Part shown: piece by piece, positions 45,103 through 55,746 of the stretch
How the letters are laid out: the number at the start of each line of letters is the position of its first letter
Position numbering within the stretch: position 1 is the first letter of the stretch
Notes under the pieces: generated by a model
Databases searched by the model: none
Seen by the model: the letters and a program-made list of their open reading frames with translations, nothing else
What the model was told of the DNA's origin: nothing
Position numbers and translations under genes: made by a program
Origin: Yersinia proxima
GTDB lineage: Bacteria; Pseudomonadota; Gammaproteobacteria; Enterobacterales; Enterobacteriaceae
DNA length: 64,000 bases
Reading direction: 5' to 3'
NCBI RefSeq assembly: GCF_902170785.1
Contig: NZ_CABHYG010000016.1
Span: 186,001 to 250,000, forward strand

Positions 45103-46794
45103 ATGCACCACTCAACACCCTTAATTACCACGATCGTCGGAGGCCTTGTTCTCGCCTTCCTCTTGGGCACCTTGGCTCACCGCCTGCGCATCTCACCACT
45201 GGTGGGGTATCTCGCTGCAGGGGTGCTGGCCGGGCCTTTCACGCCAGGTTTCGTTGCTGATACCTCATTAGCACCAGAACTGGCTGAAATTGGTGTTATT
45301 TTGTTGATGTTTGGTGTCGGACTTCACTTCTCGCTTAAAGACCTTCTTGCAGTAAAATCAATCGCCATACCCGGTGCCGTAGCACAAATTGCCGTTGCCA
45401 CCTTGCTCGGGATGGGATTGTCTCATCTATTAGGCTGGGATTTGATGACGGGCTTTGTCTTCGGTCTTTGTCTGTCAACTGCCAGTACAGTGGTATTACT
45501 GCGAGCACTGGAAGAGCGGCAACTCATAGATAGCCAGCGGGGGCAAATTGCTATTGGCTGGCTGATTGTCGAAGATTTGGCGATGGTACTCACATTGGTG
45601 CTATTGCCCGCCTTTGCTGGCGTGATGGGTAACGAAACCACCAGTCTCAGCCAGTTATTCACTGAATTAGCAATAACCATCGGTAAAGTCATTGCCTTCA
45701 TTACGCTGATGATTGTTGTCGGTCGTCGTTTGGTCCCCTGGATACTGGCTAAAACCGCCAGCACCGGCTCCCGTGAGCTATTTACATTAGCTGTGCTGGT
45801 ATTAGCACTTGGGATTGCTTACGGCGCTGTAGGGCTGTTCGATGTATCCTTTGCGCTAGGTGCATTCTTCGCCGGAATGGTATTGAATGAATCAGAGCTC
45901 AGCCACCGTGCAGCACAAGACACCCTACCGCTACGTGATGCATTCGCCGTCCTGTTCTTCGTTTCAGTTGGGATGTTGTTTGACCCAATGATTTTGCTAC
46001 GTGAACCATTAGCTGTACTGGCTTCATTAGCTATCATTATCTTCGGTAAATCTGCCGCAGCGTTTATATTAGTGCGAATGTTTGGCCATTCAAAACGCAC
46101 AGCACTTACCATTTCTGTCAGCCTGGCGCAAATCGGTGAATTTGCCTTTATTCTCGCCGGACTTGGGATTTCTCTCGGTTTAATGTCAGAGCATGGACGT
46201 AATCTGGTACTGGCTGGGGCGATTCTATCCATCATGCTTAACCCATTACTCTTCACACTGTTAGATCGCTATTTAGCCAAAAACGAGACCATGGAAGATC
46301 TTATTTTGGAAGAAGCAGTAGAAGAGGAAAAGCAGATCCCGGTCGATTTGTGCAATCATGCACTGTTAGTTGGTTATGGTCGGGTAGGGAGTTTATTAGG
46401 TGCAAAACTGCATGCTGAAGGTATTCCATTAGTAGTCATTGAGAATTCTCGACCAAGAGTTGAAGCGCTCCGGGAGCAAGGTATTAATGCGGTATTAGGT
46501 AATGCTGCAAGCGCAGATATTATGTCACTGGCTCGCCTGGATTGTGCCCGCTGGTTATTACTGACCATACCGAATGGCTACGAAGCTGGGGAAATTGTCG
46601 CCTCTGCCAGAATTAAACGGCCAGACCTTGAGATAATTGCTCGTGCACATTATGACGACGAAGTGGTTTATATCTCGGATCGCGGCGCGAACCAGGTTGT
46701 GATGGGCGAGCGCGAAATCGCCAACAGTATGCTGAATATGCTGAAGATAGAAACGCTGACCGAAGAAGACAAACGCCCGCTTTGCCCAATTTAA
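45103..46794 (+). CDS. rosB: RosB/YbaL cation:proton antiporter
   Basis: 563 aa. N-terminal CPA2 antiporter domain of 12-13 helices (KefB/C type: ISPLVGYLAAGVLAGPF, LLMFGVGLHFSLKDL, FALGAFFAGMVLNESELS) and a C-terminal RCK/TrkA-N domain beginning HALLVGYGRVGSLLG with a Rossmann loop. Equivalent to E. coli YbaL. In Y. enterocolitica the homologue RosB acidifies the cytoplasm in response to antimicrobial peptides. Separate from rosA by an ERIC element, and convergent with gsk. Confidence 0.9.
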   Translation: MHHSTPLITTIVGGLVLAFLLGTLAHRLRISPLVGYLAAGVLAGPFTPGFVADTSLAPELAEIGVILLMFGVGLHFSLKDLLAVKSIAIPGAVAQIAVATLLGMGLSHLLGWDLMTGFVFGLCLSTASTVVLLRALEERQLIDSQRGQIAIGWLIVEDLAMVLTLVLLPAFAGVMGNETTSLSQLFTELAITIGKVIAFITLMIVVGRRLVPWILAKTASTGSRELFTLAVLVLALGIAYGAVGLFDVSFALGAFFAGMVLNESELSHRAAQDTLPLRDAFAVLFFVSVGMLFDPMILLREPLAVLASLAIIIFGKSAAAFILVRMFGHSKRTALTISVSLAQIGEFAFILAGLGISLGLMSEHGRNLVLAGAILSIMLNPLLFTLLDRYLAKNETMEDLILEEAVEEEKQIPVDLCNHALLVGYGRVGSLLGAKLHAEGIPLVVIENSRPRVEALREQGINAVLGNAASADIMSLARLDCARWLLLTIPNGYEAGEIVASARIKRPDLEIIARAHYDDEVVYISDRGANQVVMGEREIANSMLNMLKIETLTEEDKRPLCPI

Positions 46795-46824
46795 AAACAT
46801 CTCAGTGTTAGCAAGTTATAAACC

Positions 46825-46852
46825 AATAGGGCCAGCATATGCTGGCCCTATT
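46825..46852. terminator. perfect 28-bp palindrome between rosB and gsk
   Basis: AATAGGGCCAGC and its exact complement meet at ATAT with no unpaired loop beyond it. It lies between two convergent genes and is likely a bidirectional terminator hairpin. Confidence 0.7.
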
Positions 46853-46868
46853 CACTATTTGACGACAA

Positions 46869-48173
46869 TTATCTTTCCCAGTACGACTCTTCTAAGCTGT
46901 CTTCCCGCTCAGGCAAACCACGCGTTAAACGGGGGGAATGCTGATTTAGCACTTGATAACTAACCCGATTGGCATATTTGCACACTTGCGCCAATGAAGA
47001 GTAACTAAGGTAGCTACGTACATGTTTGCTAGAGTTAGGAACATTGTTACGATGAAAACCATTGGCAGCAATATCATGCAACACCGCAGATAAAGCAGCA
47101 TCCCCTGCCCCATTAGTATTCATTATTTTCTCAGGGCCGCCCATATAAGGGGCAATATGCGAATAAATACGTAGAGGATTATCGCAATGCTCTTTACGCA
47201 TCGCTCGGCTGAATTCATACAAGTTAAACTCAGCAATCGCACCAGGTAATAATGGATGCTGAGTTTGACGCTTATTAGCCTCTTCTGTATAACCCGCCAT
47301 ATAAAGCCCATTAGGGCCAGCGGTACAAAGCACTAAATCAACCCAATTCAACGCCATATCTGAGGCCATCAGTGGGTCAATCAGACCCGTCAGTTCATAG
47401 GCTTCATCTTCATTCATCGCAACAATAGAAACATGCTCTTTAAGAAAGTCACGCCACCACTGCGGATTATCTGCAATGACATATTTGGTTCCAAGTGTCA
47501 TCACGACCGGGACATTATATTTCTTCGCATAACTGATAGCCTGCATCGTCGCCTCGGGCATTGGCTCGCCTGGTTTGCAACGTACCAGATAAGCGGTAAG
47601 CACCAATGCGGAGGCACCTGCGATAATATCTTCAGGAATGCTTTCAGGACGTAGCTGATTCATCAGACCGGGACTGATAGCGAATGTCCGCTCACCATTA
47701 TCCGTAATGAGAGTAAAACAACGGCCAATCGCGCCATCAACTGCCTGTAAATAGTTCAAATCTGTACGGCTAGAGGTATTACAAAGATAACGATAGGCGT
47801 AACTACCAATTTTGATATTGCTACACATGGTGCCCAAGAGAATCGATCGATCATCGGCTAAGACGGAATAGTTGTGCAGCGTATTACCAATAGTACCGCC
47901 CGCAAACTCATGCGTTATCAACTCATTTGTCGTCAGTTCCTGATAAAGGCGTTCAGCAACATCGTCCTCGATAACCAAAGAATGCCCCTGGCTAAGGCCA
48001 TAACGCGTAATAAAGTCCTCATCGACCTTCGCTTCAATATCAACCAGTGTCTGATCAATACCAACAATATAAGACGTACTCACTTCATTTTCCGTCTGCG
48101 CGGGTTGTAATAAAGGGTCACGAGCATTAACCGGAAAATAGTGCTTAGATTTGCGTTTGCCAGGAAATTTCAT
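46869..48173 (-). CDS. gsk: inosine/guanosine kinase Gsk
   Basis: 434 aa, the E. coli size. PfkB-family kinase: substrate pocket GGTIGNTLHNYSVL near residue 90 and the anion-hole signature NTNGAGDAALSAVLHD with the catalytic Asp. Phosphorylates guanosine and inosine in purine salvage. It is the conserved left boundary of the outer-core cluster in Yersinia. Confidence 0.96.
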   Translation of the reverse strand: MKFPGKRKSKHYFPVNARDPLLQPAQTENEVSTSYIVGIDQTLVDIEAKVDEDFITRYGLSQGHSLVIEDDVAERLYQELTTNELITHEFAGGTIGNTLHNYSVLADDRSILLGTMCSNIKIGSYAYRYLCNTSSRTDLNYLQAVDGAIGRCFTLITDNGERTFAISPGLMNQLRPESIPEDIIAGASALVLTAYLVRCKPGEPMPEATMQAISYAKKYNVPVVMTLGTKYVIADNPQWWRDFLKEHVSIVAMNEDEAYELTGLIDPLMASDMALNWVDLVLCTAGPNGLYMAGYTEEANKRQTQHPLLPGAIAEFNLYEFSRAMRKEHCDNPLRIYSHIAPYMGGPEKIMNTNGAGDAALSAVLHDIAANGFHRNNVPNSSKHVRSYLSYSSLAQVCKYANRVSYQVLNQHSPRLTRGLPEREDSLEESYWER

Positions 48174-48234
48174 TGTGGTTTGTTACAAAAATAAAGATGG
48201 AAGATAGGGGATTTTAGCACAGCTAACTAAGTAT

Positions 48235-49245
48235 TCAGTGAACATAACCATTTGGATTGGATTGCTGCCAATTCCATGCATCTTTTAGCATGTCCGTTAA
48301 ATTTCTTTTGGCCTTCCACCCTAACTCCTTAAAAGCAAGCTCTGGGCTGGCCCAACACTCCGCAATATCCCCAGGGCGACGAGACACTATTTCATAAGGA
48401 ATTTTTTTACCTGATATATGCTCAAACTCTGTAACCATCTGTAGCACTGAATACCCAACACCCGAACCAAGATTATAAGCCTTAAACCCCTGAGTCAGGT
48501 TATTAAGTGCGCAAAGATGCCCTTCAGCAAGATCCATAACATGGATATAATCCCGAACACCTGACCCATCAACTGTTGGGTAATCATTACCGTACACAGC
48601 TAATTTGGGAAGTTTACCAATTGCAACCTGAGTAATAAAAGGCAGCAAGTTGTTAGGCTTCCCATTTGGATCCTCACCGATTAACCCAGACATATGGGCT
48701 CCAACGGGATTAAAATATCGGAGCGCTCTTATAGAGAAATCAGGATGAGCGAAAGAGAAATCCTTCAATATCTGTTCAACCATGACCTTTGATGAACCAT
48801 AAGGATTTGTAGTACCGCCAATACGAGCATCTTCAGTCAAGGGAACAAATTCAGGATCACCATATACTGTAGCGGAAGAGCTAAAAATTAATTTTTTTAC
48901 GCCAGAGATAACCATTTCTTCAAGCAAAATAATAGAACCAGTTACATTATTTTGGTAATACTCAAGAGGCTTAGCTACTGATTCCCCTACTGATTTCAAC
49001 CCAGCAAAATGAATAACAGAATCAATTTTATGCTCAGAAAATATCTTTTTAATGCAATTCCTATTTAATATATCACCTTGATAAAATACGGGTGCGCGAC
49101 CAGTGATCTTAGATACACGTAACAATGACTCAGCAGAAGAATTAGATAAATTATCTAGTACAACAACACTTTCGCCATTTTCTAAGAGTGTCAGTACCGT
49201 GTGCGATCCAATATAACCTGCACCACCCGTTACTAAAATAGTCAT
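48235..49245 (-). CDS. gne: UDP-GlcNAc/UDP-Glc 4-epimerase Gne
   Basis: 336 aa, GalE-type extended [17 protein letters not shown] cofactor loop, [11 protein letters not shown] (catalytic Ser/Thr), and the YGSSK Tyr-Lys pair. Epimerises UDP-hexose or UDP-N-acetylhexosamine at C4. Last gene of the outer-core operon; in Y. enterocolitica O:3 Gne makes the UDP-GalNAc precursor for the outer core. Substrate choice GlcNAc over Glc is from position, not from sequence alone. Confidence 0.85.
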   Translation of the reverse strand: MTILVTGGAGYIGSHTVLTLLENGESVVVLDNLSNSSAESLLRVSKITGRAPVFYQGDILNRNCIKKIFSEHKIDSVIHFAGLKSVGESVAKPLEYYQNNVTGSIILLEEMVISGVKKLIFSSSATVYGDPEFVPLTEDARIGGTTNPYGSSKVMVEQILKDFSFAHPDFSIRALRYFNPVGAHMSGLIGEDPNGKPNNLLPFITQVAIGKLPKLAVYGNDYPTVDGSGVRDYIHVMDLAEGHLCALNNLTQGFKAYNLGSGVGYSVLQMVTEFEHISGKKIPYEIVSRRPGDIAECWASPELAFKELGWKAKRNLTDMLKDAWNWQQSNPNGYVH

Positions 49246-49282
49246 AACTCACCTGTTAAATTAAAGAGACCAAGTATCCTTA

Positions 49283-50299
49283 TCATCCAAGAATAATTTT
49301 CCTGCATTTATCTTTTACGTTATTTATATCAAATTTATTCTTTTGCTTTTGAGCAGCTTTATAGAATGAATCATAGTTTGAAAATACAGTATTAAGAGCA
49401 GAATCTAATTCTTCCGTTGTATTACCAATTAGAATACCATTGCTATCCACAACCTCACTGCAACCACCAACATCACTCAAAATAACTGGTAGACTGGCAC
49501 TGGTAGCCTCAATTGCAGCCATAGGCAAACCTTCACTTTCTGATGTTAACACAAATACATCATACTCATTAAATCTATCAAACCCTTTAATTTCACCGTA
49601 AAAATGAATATTGTCATAACCCGCATACTCTTTCTTAAGATCTTGATAATACTCCCCATCGCCAACGATATCGAGGTCAAATTTAGGATTGGCTGCGGCG
49701 ACTTTTAAGATTAAATCAGGACGTTTAGGATAGGCTAATCTGCATACATAAATGATTTTATTTTGGCATGGACGGTCAGGCCGCTCAGCTAGTGGCGTTA
49801 TAGCATTAAGCTGAGTCATTATTTTCTCAGGTTTAATTCCAATAATTTTAATAGCTTTATCTGCATCACTCTGAGAAACACACCATACCACATCTGTAAT
49901 GTATGATAGTAGCTTTTCAATATAGCAAAATATGAATTTGAGTACATTACCATTGTAAATACATGACCATCCGTGAGAAACATACACACCACGGAAACGT
50001 AGGAATAAACGAGCCAGCCTACTATAAAGACCCGCATTGGCAGAGCTGGAAACAACAATATCAATCTTATTTTCTTTAAGTGTTTTGTACAAGACGTAGA
50101 TGGCCTTAATACTAGCCATTTTTCTTATCTCTGGAATAATAACGATTTTGTCACACACAATCGTTTCAGTTAACCAGCCTGGTTCCGAAGTTATTAAAAT
50201 AATCTTACAATCATCTTTGAGTAGCTTTACTTGCTCCAAAACCCAACCTTGAGCACCACCAATGATTGATTTAGTAATTACAAATGCAATATTTTTCAT
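49283..50299 (-). CDS. wbcQ: GT4-family glycosyltransferase WbcQ
   Basis: 338 aa. Glycosyltransferase family 4 fold with GGAQGWVLEQVKLL at the N-terminus (nucleotide-sugar fold) and the C-terminal E-x7-E-like motif SESEGLPMAAIEATSAS that binds the donor sugar. Predicted to add one sugar of the outer-core oligosaccharide at the cytoplasmic face of the inner membrane. Position next to gne matches wbcQ of Y. enterocolitica O:3. Confidence 0.75.
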   Translation of the reverse strand: MKNIAFVITKSIIGGAQGWVLEQVKLLKDDCKIILITSEPGWLTETIVCDKIVIIPEIRKMASIKAIYVLYKTLKENKIDIVVSSSANAGLYSRLARLFLRFRGVYVSHGWSCIYNGNVLKFIFCYIEKLLSYITDVVWCVSQSDADKAIKIIGIKPEKIMTQLNAITPLAERPDRPCQNKIIYVCRLAYPKRPDLILKVAAANPKFDLDIVGDGEYYQDLKKEYAGYDNIHFYGEIKGFDRFNEYDVFVLTSESEGLPMAAIEATSASLPVILSDVGGCSEVVDSNGILIGNTTEELDSALNTVFSNYDSFYKAAQKQKNKFDINNVKDKCRKIILG

Positions 50300-50350
50300 A
50301 TCAATTCCATAAACAATAAATGCAAGTATGCTTAGATATTATATTAAGCG

Positions 50351-52267
50351 TCAGTGAACAATAACGTTTTTTGCATTTTCGTCATGAGTCTTTTGCCAAA
50401 CAACATCACAGATGCCATCTGTTGGTTGAAATCCTGTAGGTGCTTCTAATAATAAAGAACGGATACGTTCGTAATTAAAGTCATTACAGGCAGTTTCAAT
50501 TCTGTTTAGCAGAATATTCAAGTCGTTCCATTCAAGCATAACTTCAGTTGCAGTCATAATTCGAGGATGATAGGTATGTTGTACAGAATCACCAATAAGC
50601 AATTCTTCATATAATTTTTCGCCAGGGCGTAACCCAGAGATCTCTATAGCGATATCACCATCTGGATTCTCTTCACTCTTAATAGAAAGACCAGAAAGAT
50701 TAATCATCCGTTTGGCCAAATCAATAATTTTAACAGGATCGCCCATATCTAATACAAAAACGTCCCCACCGTGTCCCATAGCACCAGCTTGAATAACCAG
50801 CTGAGCGGCTTCAGGAATAGTCATAAAATAGCGAATAATATCTTTGTGTGTGAGCGTTATTGGTCCCCCCTCAGCAATTTGTTTCTTAAAGAGAGGAACG
50901 ACAGAACCGGAAGATCCGAGAACATTACCAAAGCGAACCATACAAAATTTTGTTTTATCTTGTTCTGTCGACAATGCCTGCAGCACAAGTTCTGCCATTC
51001 TTTTGGTAGCACCCATGGTGTTGGTTGGCCGCACAGCCTTATCTGTAGAAATTAAAACAAATTTTTCGACCCCAGATTTTATTGCCGCTTTAGCACAATA
51101 CAGCGTACCGAATATATTGTTTCTTACTCCCTCTATAACGTTACTCTCAACAAGAGGTACATGCTTATAGGCTGCGGCATGATAAACAGTATTTACATGG
51201 AAGCTAGACATTATCTGGACCAGGCGTTCTTCACTTTGTACAGACCCAAGCAGTGCGACAAATTCCGTCTCAATTTTATTATGTTTACATATCGACGCTA
51301 TTTCATTTTCTATGGAATAAAGAGAAAATTCAGAGATATCAAAAAGGATTAATAAACTTGGCTTCTCTACAATAATCTGGCGACATAGTTCAGAGCCTAT
51401 TGATCCCCCAGCCCCTGTCACCATTACTACTTTTCCCGTAATATTTTTAGCCAATAATTTCTCATCTGGCACAACTGGATCTCGTCCCAGCAGTTCTTCG
51501 ATAGAAACTTTCTTTAGACTGCTTATTTGTGCCCGACCCTCAACCAAATCAGACATCCCAGGAATTGATAAAACTTCACAAGCGAGATTTTCAAGTTTAT
51601 TTACAACTGCTCTACGCTGGCTCAAGCTAACACTTGGCATAGCCAATAATATTTTTTTAATACCATAGCGTCCAATTAAATACTCAAGTTTTTCTGAAGG
51701 ATAAACAGTAACACCATGAATAACCGCTTTATGCAATTTGGGATTATCATCGACAAAAGCAATAGGAAAGTATTCACTGGCTTGCATTAGAGCAGGAACT
51801 AATTGTCTTCCTGAAGCCCCCGCGCCATATATAACTACCGGTATCTGTCCTCTAACACCATAATTTAATAGCATTCTAAACAATAATCGAGAACCACAGA
51901 TAAGCACTAATGAGAAAATAAAGAACATAACAGACACTGTTCTTGGCAAATATATCCCTAAGAAATAGGATCCAAGCACAAGTAAACCAGAGGAAAGAAC
52001 AACACCAACAATCACAACACTAACAATCTTAGCACTGACGTAACGTAATACTGTCCGATATAAACCCAGTCGTATATACACAAGAAGTGTCGGTGGTATA
52101 ATTACTGCCAGAGCAACCCACTGTTCAATGCTGGTAAAGGGACTATCTACGTCCAATCGTACCCAGAAAGCACCCCAATATGCTAAAGCAATAAGAATCG
52201 TATCTAACAATATCATAATGATTCGTTTAGCAGGTCTTGGTAAAGATAATAAAAATACGAGGAACAT
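50351..52267 (-). CDS. wbcP: membrane NDP-sugar 4,6-dehydratase WbcP (CapD/PglF-like)
   Basis: 638 aa. Four N-terminal membrane helices (residues 10-130), a first nucleotide-binding domain (IYGAGASGRQLVPAL) and a second SDR-type domain (VTGAGGSIGSELCRQ). The catalytic position reads NTMGATKR: Met replaces the usual Tyr of YxxxK, as in membrane dehydratases such as PglF, WbpM and CapD. It should convert UDP-GlcNAc to the 4-keto-6-deoxy sugar used for FucNAc- or QuiNAc-type residues. Full length. Confidence 0.85.
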   Translation of the reverse strand: MFLVFLLSLPRPAKRIIMILLDTILIALAYWGAFWVRLDVDSPFTSIEQWVALAVIIPPTLLVYIRLGLYRTVLRYVSAKIVSVVIVGVVLSSGLLVLGSYFLGIYLPRTVSVMFFIFSLVLICGSRLLFRMLLNYGVRGQIPVVIYGAGASGRQLVPALMQASEYFPIAFVDDNPKLHKAVIHGVTVYPSEKLEYLIGRYGIKKILLAMPSVSLSQRRAVVNKLENLACEVLSIPGMSDLVEGRAQISSLKKVSIEELLGRDPVVPDEKLLAKNITGKVVMVTGAGGSIGSELCRQIIVEKPSLLILFDISEFSLYSIENEIASICKHNKIETEFVALLGSVQSEERLVQIMSSFHVNTVYHAAAYKHVPLVESNVIEGVRNNIFGTLYCAKAAIKSGVEKFVLISTDKAVRPTNTMGATKRMAELVLQALSTEQDKTKFCMVRFGNVLGSSGSVVPLFKKQIAEGGPITLTHKDIIRYFMTIPEAAQLVIQAGAMGHGGDVFVLDMGDPVKIIDLAKRMINLSGLSIKSEENPDGDIAIEISGLRPGEKLYEELLIGDSVQHTYHPRIMTATEVMLEWNDLNILLNRIETACNDFNYERIRSLLLEAPTGFQPTDGICDVVWQKTHDENAKNVIVH

Positions 52268-52348
52268 ATGATACCAACCCTAATAAGGAACACACGCTTT
52301 TAAGTAGTGTTCATTCTGCTCAATTATTCAATCATAAATTAAAACCGA

Positions 52349-53374
52349 TCAATTGTTATTAACACCAGCATTAATTTTATAATCAATATATAAAAGAGGA
52401 ATGTAAGAAATAATTAGTGCTGCTATTGGATTAACAACATCAAGTCCTACGAGTAATGCGATAGGAAATAGCCAAATAATATTTATAGCAATAGCGGATA
52501 AAGTCACAGGCAAATGACGTTTAAATCTTCTAGACACAATTTGATAACCATGACTTCTGTGAGCTTCATAAACCTTAAAACCACCAATAACTCGACGTAC
52601 CAAGGTCCATGTTGCATCAACAATAAATAGACCTAGAAGAATTAGCCAACAAAAGAAAAATTTTGTCTCTATCCAACCCGAACTTATCGCTAAAGAACCA
52701 ATAATTAACCCTAGAAAACCACTTCCAGCATCACCCATAAATATTTTAGCCGGTGGGAAATTCCAAATTAAAAAGCCCAGAACTGTACTCGCAAGCAACC
52801 AAAGAACCAGATAACTATTCAGTTCAATGCGATCTCCACTTATATAATAAATGGCAATCATCCCTATACAAGTAGTTACCGCCTCAACACTTGCCAAACC
52901 ATCAATACCATCCATAAAGTTATAGAGATTTAGCATCCACACTAAAAATAACAAACCAAATAGACCGCCCAAAACTCCCAAGTCAATAATAAAACCTGAT
53001 ACATTCAATGCAGGAAAACCGCCCAGGCAAAATAGTAAGAATACCGCAGCAGAAAAATGAGCTACGAGACGCCAACGAGCAGCAATATGCCCATGGTCAT
53101 CCCAAAAACCTACCAATGCTATTACCCCGCCAGATACAGTTAATCCTACAGTAAATAATAGGGGGAGATAACCCAGAAAATAGAAAAGGATTATACCAAT
53201 AAGGAAACTTGTAACGATTGCAACTCCGCCGCCCCTTGGCGTTGGGGTTACATGTGAACTGCGAGAATTAGGGGTATCAATAATATTATTCTTTAATGCA
53301 TAGAGTCTTAATAAGTATGTCAACCCTGCTGATGTAAAAAAGAGTATTGTTAGTAGTAATATATAAATTGACAT
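52349..53374 (-). CDS. wbcO: polyprenyl-phosphate sugar-1-P transferase WbcO (WecA/MraY family)
   Basis: 341 aa, about ten membrane helices. Motifs of the family: TPTPRGGGVAI, the metal-site YNFMDGIDGLAS, FMGDAGSGFLG and the cytoplasmic EAHRSHGYQ (HxH-like). It would start the outer-core unit by transferring an N-acetylaminosugar phosphate to undecaprenyl phosphate. In Y. enterocolitica O:3, wbcO is the described initiating gene of the outer core. Confidence 0.85.
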   Translation of the reverse strand: MSIYILLLTILFFTSAGLTYLLRLYALKNNIIDTPNSRSSHVTPTPRGGGVAIVTSFLIGIILFYFLGYLPLLFTVGLTVSGGVIALVGFWDDHGHIAARWRLVAHFSAAVFLLFCLGGFPALNVSGFIIDLGVLGGLFGLLFLVWMLNLYNFMDGIDGLASVEAVTTCIGMIAIYYISGDRIELNSYLVLWLLASTVLGFLIWNFPPAKIFMGDAGSGFLGLIIGSLAISSGWIETKFFFCWLILLGLFIVDATWTLVRRVIGGFKVYEAHRSHGYQIVSRRFKRHLPVTLSAIAINIIWLFPIALLVGLDVVNPIAALIISYIPLLYIDYKINAGVNNN

Positions 53375-53449
53375 ATTAGCCCTAAATTCATTTCCTAATG
53401 GTAGGAGTTATAAAAATACCTTGTCGTTTTAACAAATCTAACTCGACAA

Positions 53450-54553
53450 TTACTTTGTAAATTTAATATATATAGATAACCAACGTTCAATTATCCTCTC
53501 GATAGAGTTTGTTTGTATAATTCGCTCTCTCACCTTATTACCTAATATTTCTTTTTCGTTATCAGATAAATTTATCATTTTATTTATTGATTGAGATAAG
53601 CTATTTGGGTCCTTGATCGGGACAATTGAACCACAATCTCCCAATGCTTCAGTGATACCTCCAGCATTAGTCGCGACGATTACTTTCTTGCATGCCATAG
53701 CTTCGGTAATAACAAGCGGGAAACCTTCCCATTCAGAAGAGAGAACAAATATATCTGCAGCACACATTAATTGTCGTATATCATCTCTTTGTCCAAGAAA
53801 TGTTACATATTTGTCAATACCGAACTCTTTAGACATATTTTTAAGGTAACCGTCAAGATGACCCGTTCCGACAATAAACAACCGAGGCGAATGCTGAAAG
53901 CTATTGTCTTTAATAAGCAAGGAAAAGGCTGTCAGTAAGTTTGGGTAATCTTTCGCTTCTGTTAGCCTACCTACACTAAGGAGCATTGGAGTATCATCAA
54001 ATATACCTAGCTCTGACCGCTTCACATTCCTATCATCTACTGAGAAATCAAACTGAGAAGTATCGATACCATTTGAAACAACAATCATTCTGCCAGCACT
54101 GGAGGCACCTTTACGGATGAAAGAGTCAACTGCATCTTGACTAACATTGGTCGATAAAGAAGCAAGTTTGTCAGTGTATTTATATGCCAGCATCCTCAAT
54201 GAGCTTCCTTCATTAGTATTATGTGCTGTACATATTAAAGTTGGTATTTTTGTGAAAATCCGCAGAACTCTGGCGAATAAATTCGCATGAAACATGTGGC
54301 TATGTACAATATCAGGTTTAAATTTTTTTATTATTTTTTTAACCTTGAATAACCCCTTAAATAAACTAAAAGGTGTTTTATCTAATTTTAGTTCGTTCAA
54401 TTTAACGCCATTATTAGGCCTAACTAATGTCTCACCAGTTAGCGAAATAATCATTACGCTATGACCAGCCTCATACATCTTATTAGCAATCAAGACAGTT
54501 TGTTTCTCAGCCCCTCCCATGCCAAGCCCGGTAATAACATATAATAAATTCAC
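53450..54553 (-). CDS. wbcN: GT4-family glycosyltransferase WbcN
   Basis: 367 aa. N-terminal GLGMGGAEKQTVLIANK (family 4 start), LLSVGRLTEAKDYPNLL in the middle and the donor-binding SSEWEGFPLVITEAMAC near residue 270. Extends the outer-core chain; acceptor not deducible. AT-rich relative to the core genome, as all genes of the cluster are. Confidence 0.75.
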   Translation of the reverse strand: MNLLYVITGLGMGGAEKQTVLIANKMYEAGHSVMIISLTGETLVRPNNGVKLNELKLDKTPFSLFKGLFKVKKIIKKFKPDIVHSHMFHANLFARVLRIFTKIPTLICTAHNTNEGSSLRMLAYKYTDKLASLSTNVSQDAVDSFIRKGASSAGRMIVVSNGIDTSQFDFSVDDRNVKRSELGIFDDTPMLLSVGRLTEAKDYPNLLTAFSLLIKDNSFQHSPRLFIVGTGHLDGYLKNMSKEFGIDKYVTFLGQRDDIRQLMCAADIFVLSSEWEGFPLVITEAMACKKVIVATNAGGITEALGDCGSIVPIKDPNSLSQSINKMINLSDNEKEILGNKVRERIIQTNSIERIIERWLSIYIKFTK

Positions 54554-54658
54554 TGAAACCTCTTGTGTTTTATAAAGTGTTTAATTTAAAACTTTCACAT
54601 TAATATATTCAATCTTATCTGCTAAATATATTAATGATTAAAAAATACCACCTAAACT

Positions 54659-55735
54659 TTAAATACTCTCTATCAAACGTTTCCATTTATCACCTATTGC
54701 CACTTCTATTTTATACTTTTCGGCATTTTTTAGTGACTTGATAGACATAGACTCTCTTAAGTCATCATCATTCATAAGTAAAGCCAATTTACAAGTAAAC
54801 GTATCACTATCATTAAATGGGATAAGAAAACCATCATCATGGTTAATGATCAACTCAGAAGGACCTGTATCACAATCATATGCAACGATTGGTAATCCAC
54901 TTGCTTTTGCTTCAAGCAACACCATGGGAAAACCTTCGAATCGAGAGGTCATGACATAAATGCTAGATTGGTCATATAATTCATTTACATGAGGAGTTGA
55001 TGGGAGCAACTCGACATTTTTTAAATTTAACATTTTTATCTTATCTAATAACAGTTGCTTATCTTCTCCATCACCAGCAATGATAAGTCTCCAATCATTA
55101 TTCATATTCTCAATCTTAGCCCAAATATCAAGTAAAAGATCAAAGCCTTTCTGATAAGTAAGACGCCCCAGAGCTAAAATTTTTTTGGAGTGTTTTTTTG
55201 TTAATTTACTTTTTGACTCAAAAGGTAATGGATTGGGTATTGCTATTATTTTTTTAGGATATTTATTTTTTTCTAACCAATAGTTGCGATCTTTCTCTGT
55301 GAGAGTGACAACTGCATCGGAATATTTGGCCGCTATTTTTCTGGCAAGTTTACGTGATTTTATATTCAGATTACTTTTATAGTTAAAATGCTCCCACGAT
55401 ATATGCTTTATCTTGGTGCCTAATAATGCAGTAGTACTGAATAATGCTAACATAGTATCAACATCAATCAGAACATCGATTGACTCATCGATTAAGACAC
55501 GGCGCAATCTAAAAACGACAGAAAAATAGGCTAATGAAAAACGCTTTTTTTCATTAAAAAGTGAAACTATCTTTATACTTTCATCTACATGAAACTTAGG
55601 CGGAGCATTACCACTTAAACTAATTATAATAACTTGATAACCATTTTTTACAAGATAGTTGGAGAGCGCTAAACTGACTCGCTCAGTTCCACCGGCATGG
55701 CTTATATCGCCACCAAAGAAAGCGATTTTTTTCAT
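54659..55735 (-). CDS. wbcM: GT4-family glycosyltransferase WbcM
   Basis: 358 aa. N-terminal GGDISHAGGTERVSLALSNYL, LALGRLTYQKGFDLLLDIW and the donor-site SRFEGFPMVLLEAKAS, followed by DTGPSELI. Classic GT-B retaining enzyme; part of outer-core assembly. Ends about 100 bp before wbcN. Confidence 0.75.
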   Translation of the reverse strand: MKKIAFFGGDISHAGGTERVSLALSNYLVKNGYQVIIISLSGNAPPKFHVDESIKIVSLFNEKKRFSLAYFSVVFRLRRVLIDESIDVLIDVDTMLALFSTTALLGTKIKHISWEHFNYKSNLNIKSRKLARKIAAKYSDAVVTLTEKDRNYWLEKNKYPKKIIAIPNPLPFESKSKLTKKHSKKILALGRLTYQKGFDLLLDIWAKIENMNNDWRLIIAGDGEDKQLLLDKIKMLNLKNVELLPSTPHVNELYDQSSIYVMTSRFEGFPMVLLEAKASGLPIVAYDCDTGPSELIINHDDGFLIPFNDSDTFTCKLALLMNDDDLRESMSIKSLKNAEKYKIEVAIGDKWKRLIESI

Positions 55736-55746
55736 AAAATCTCTTA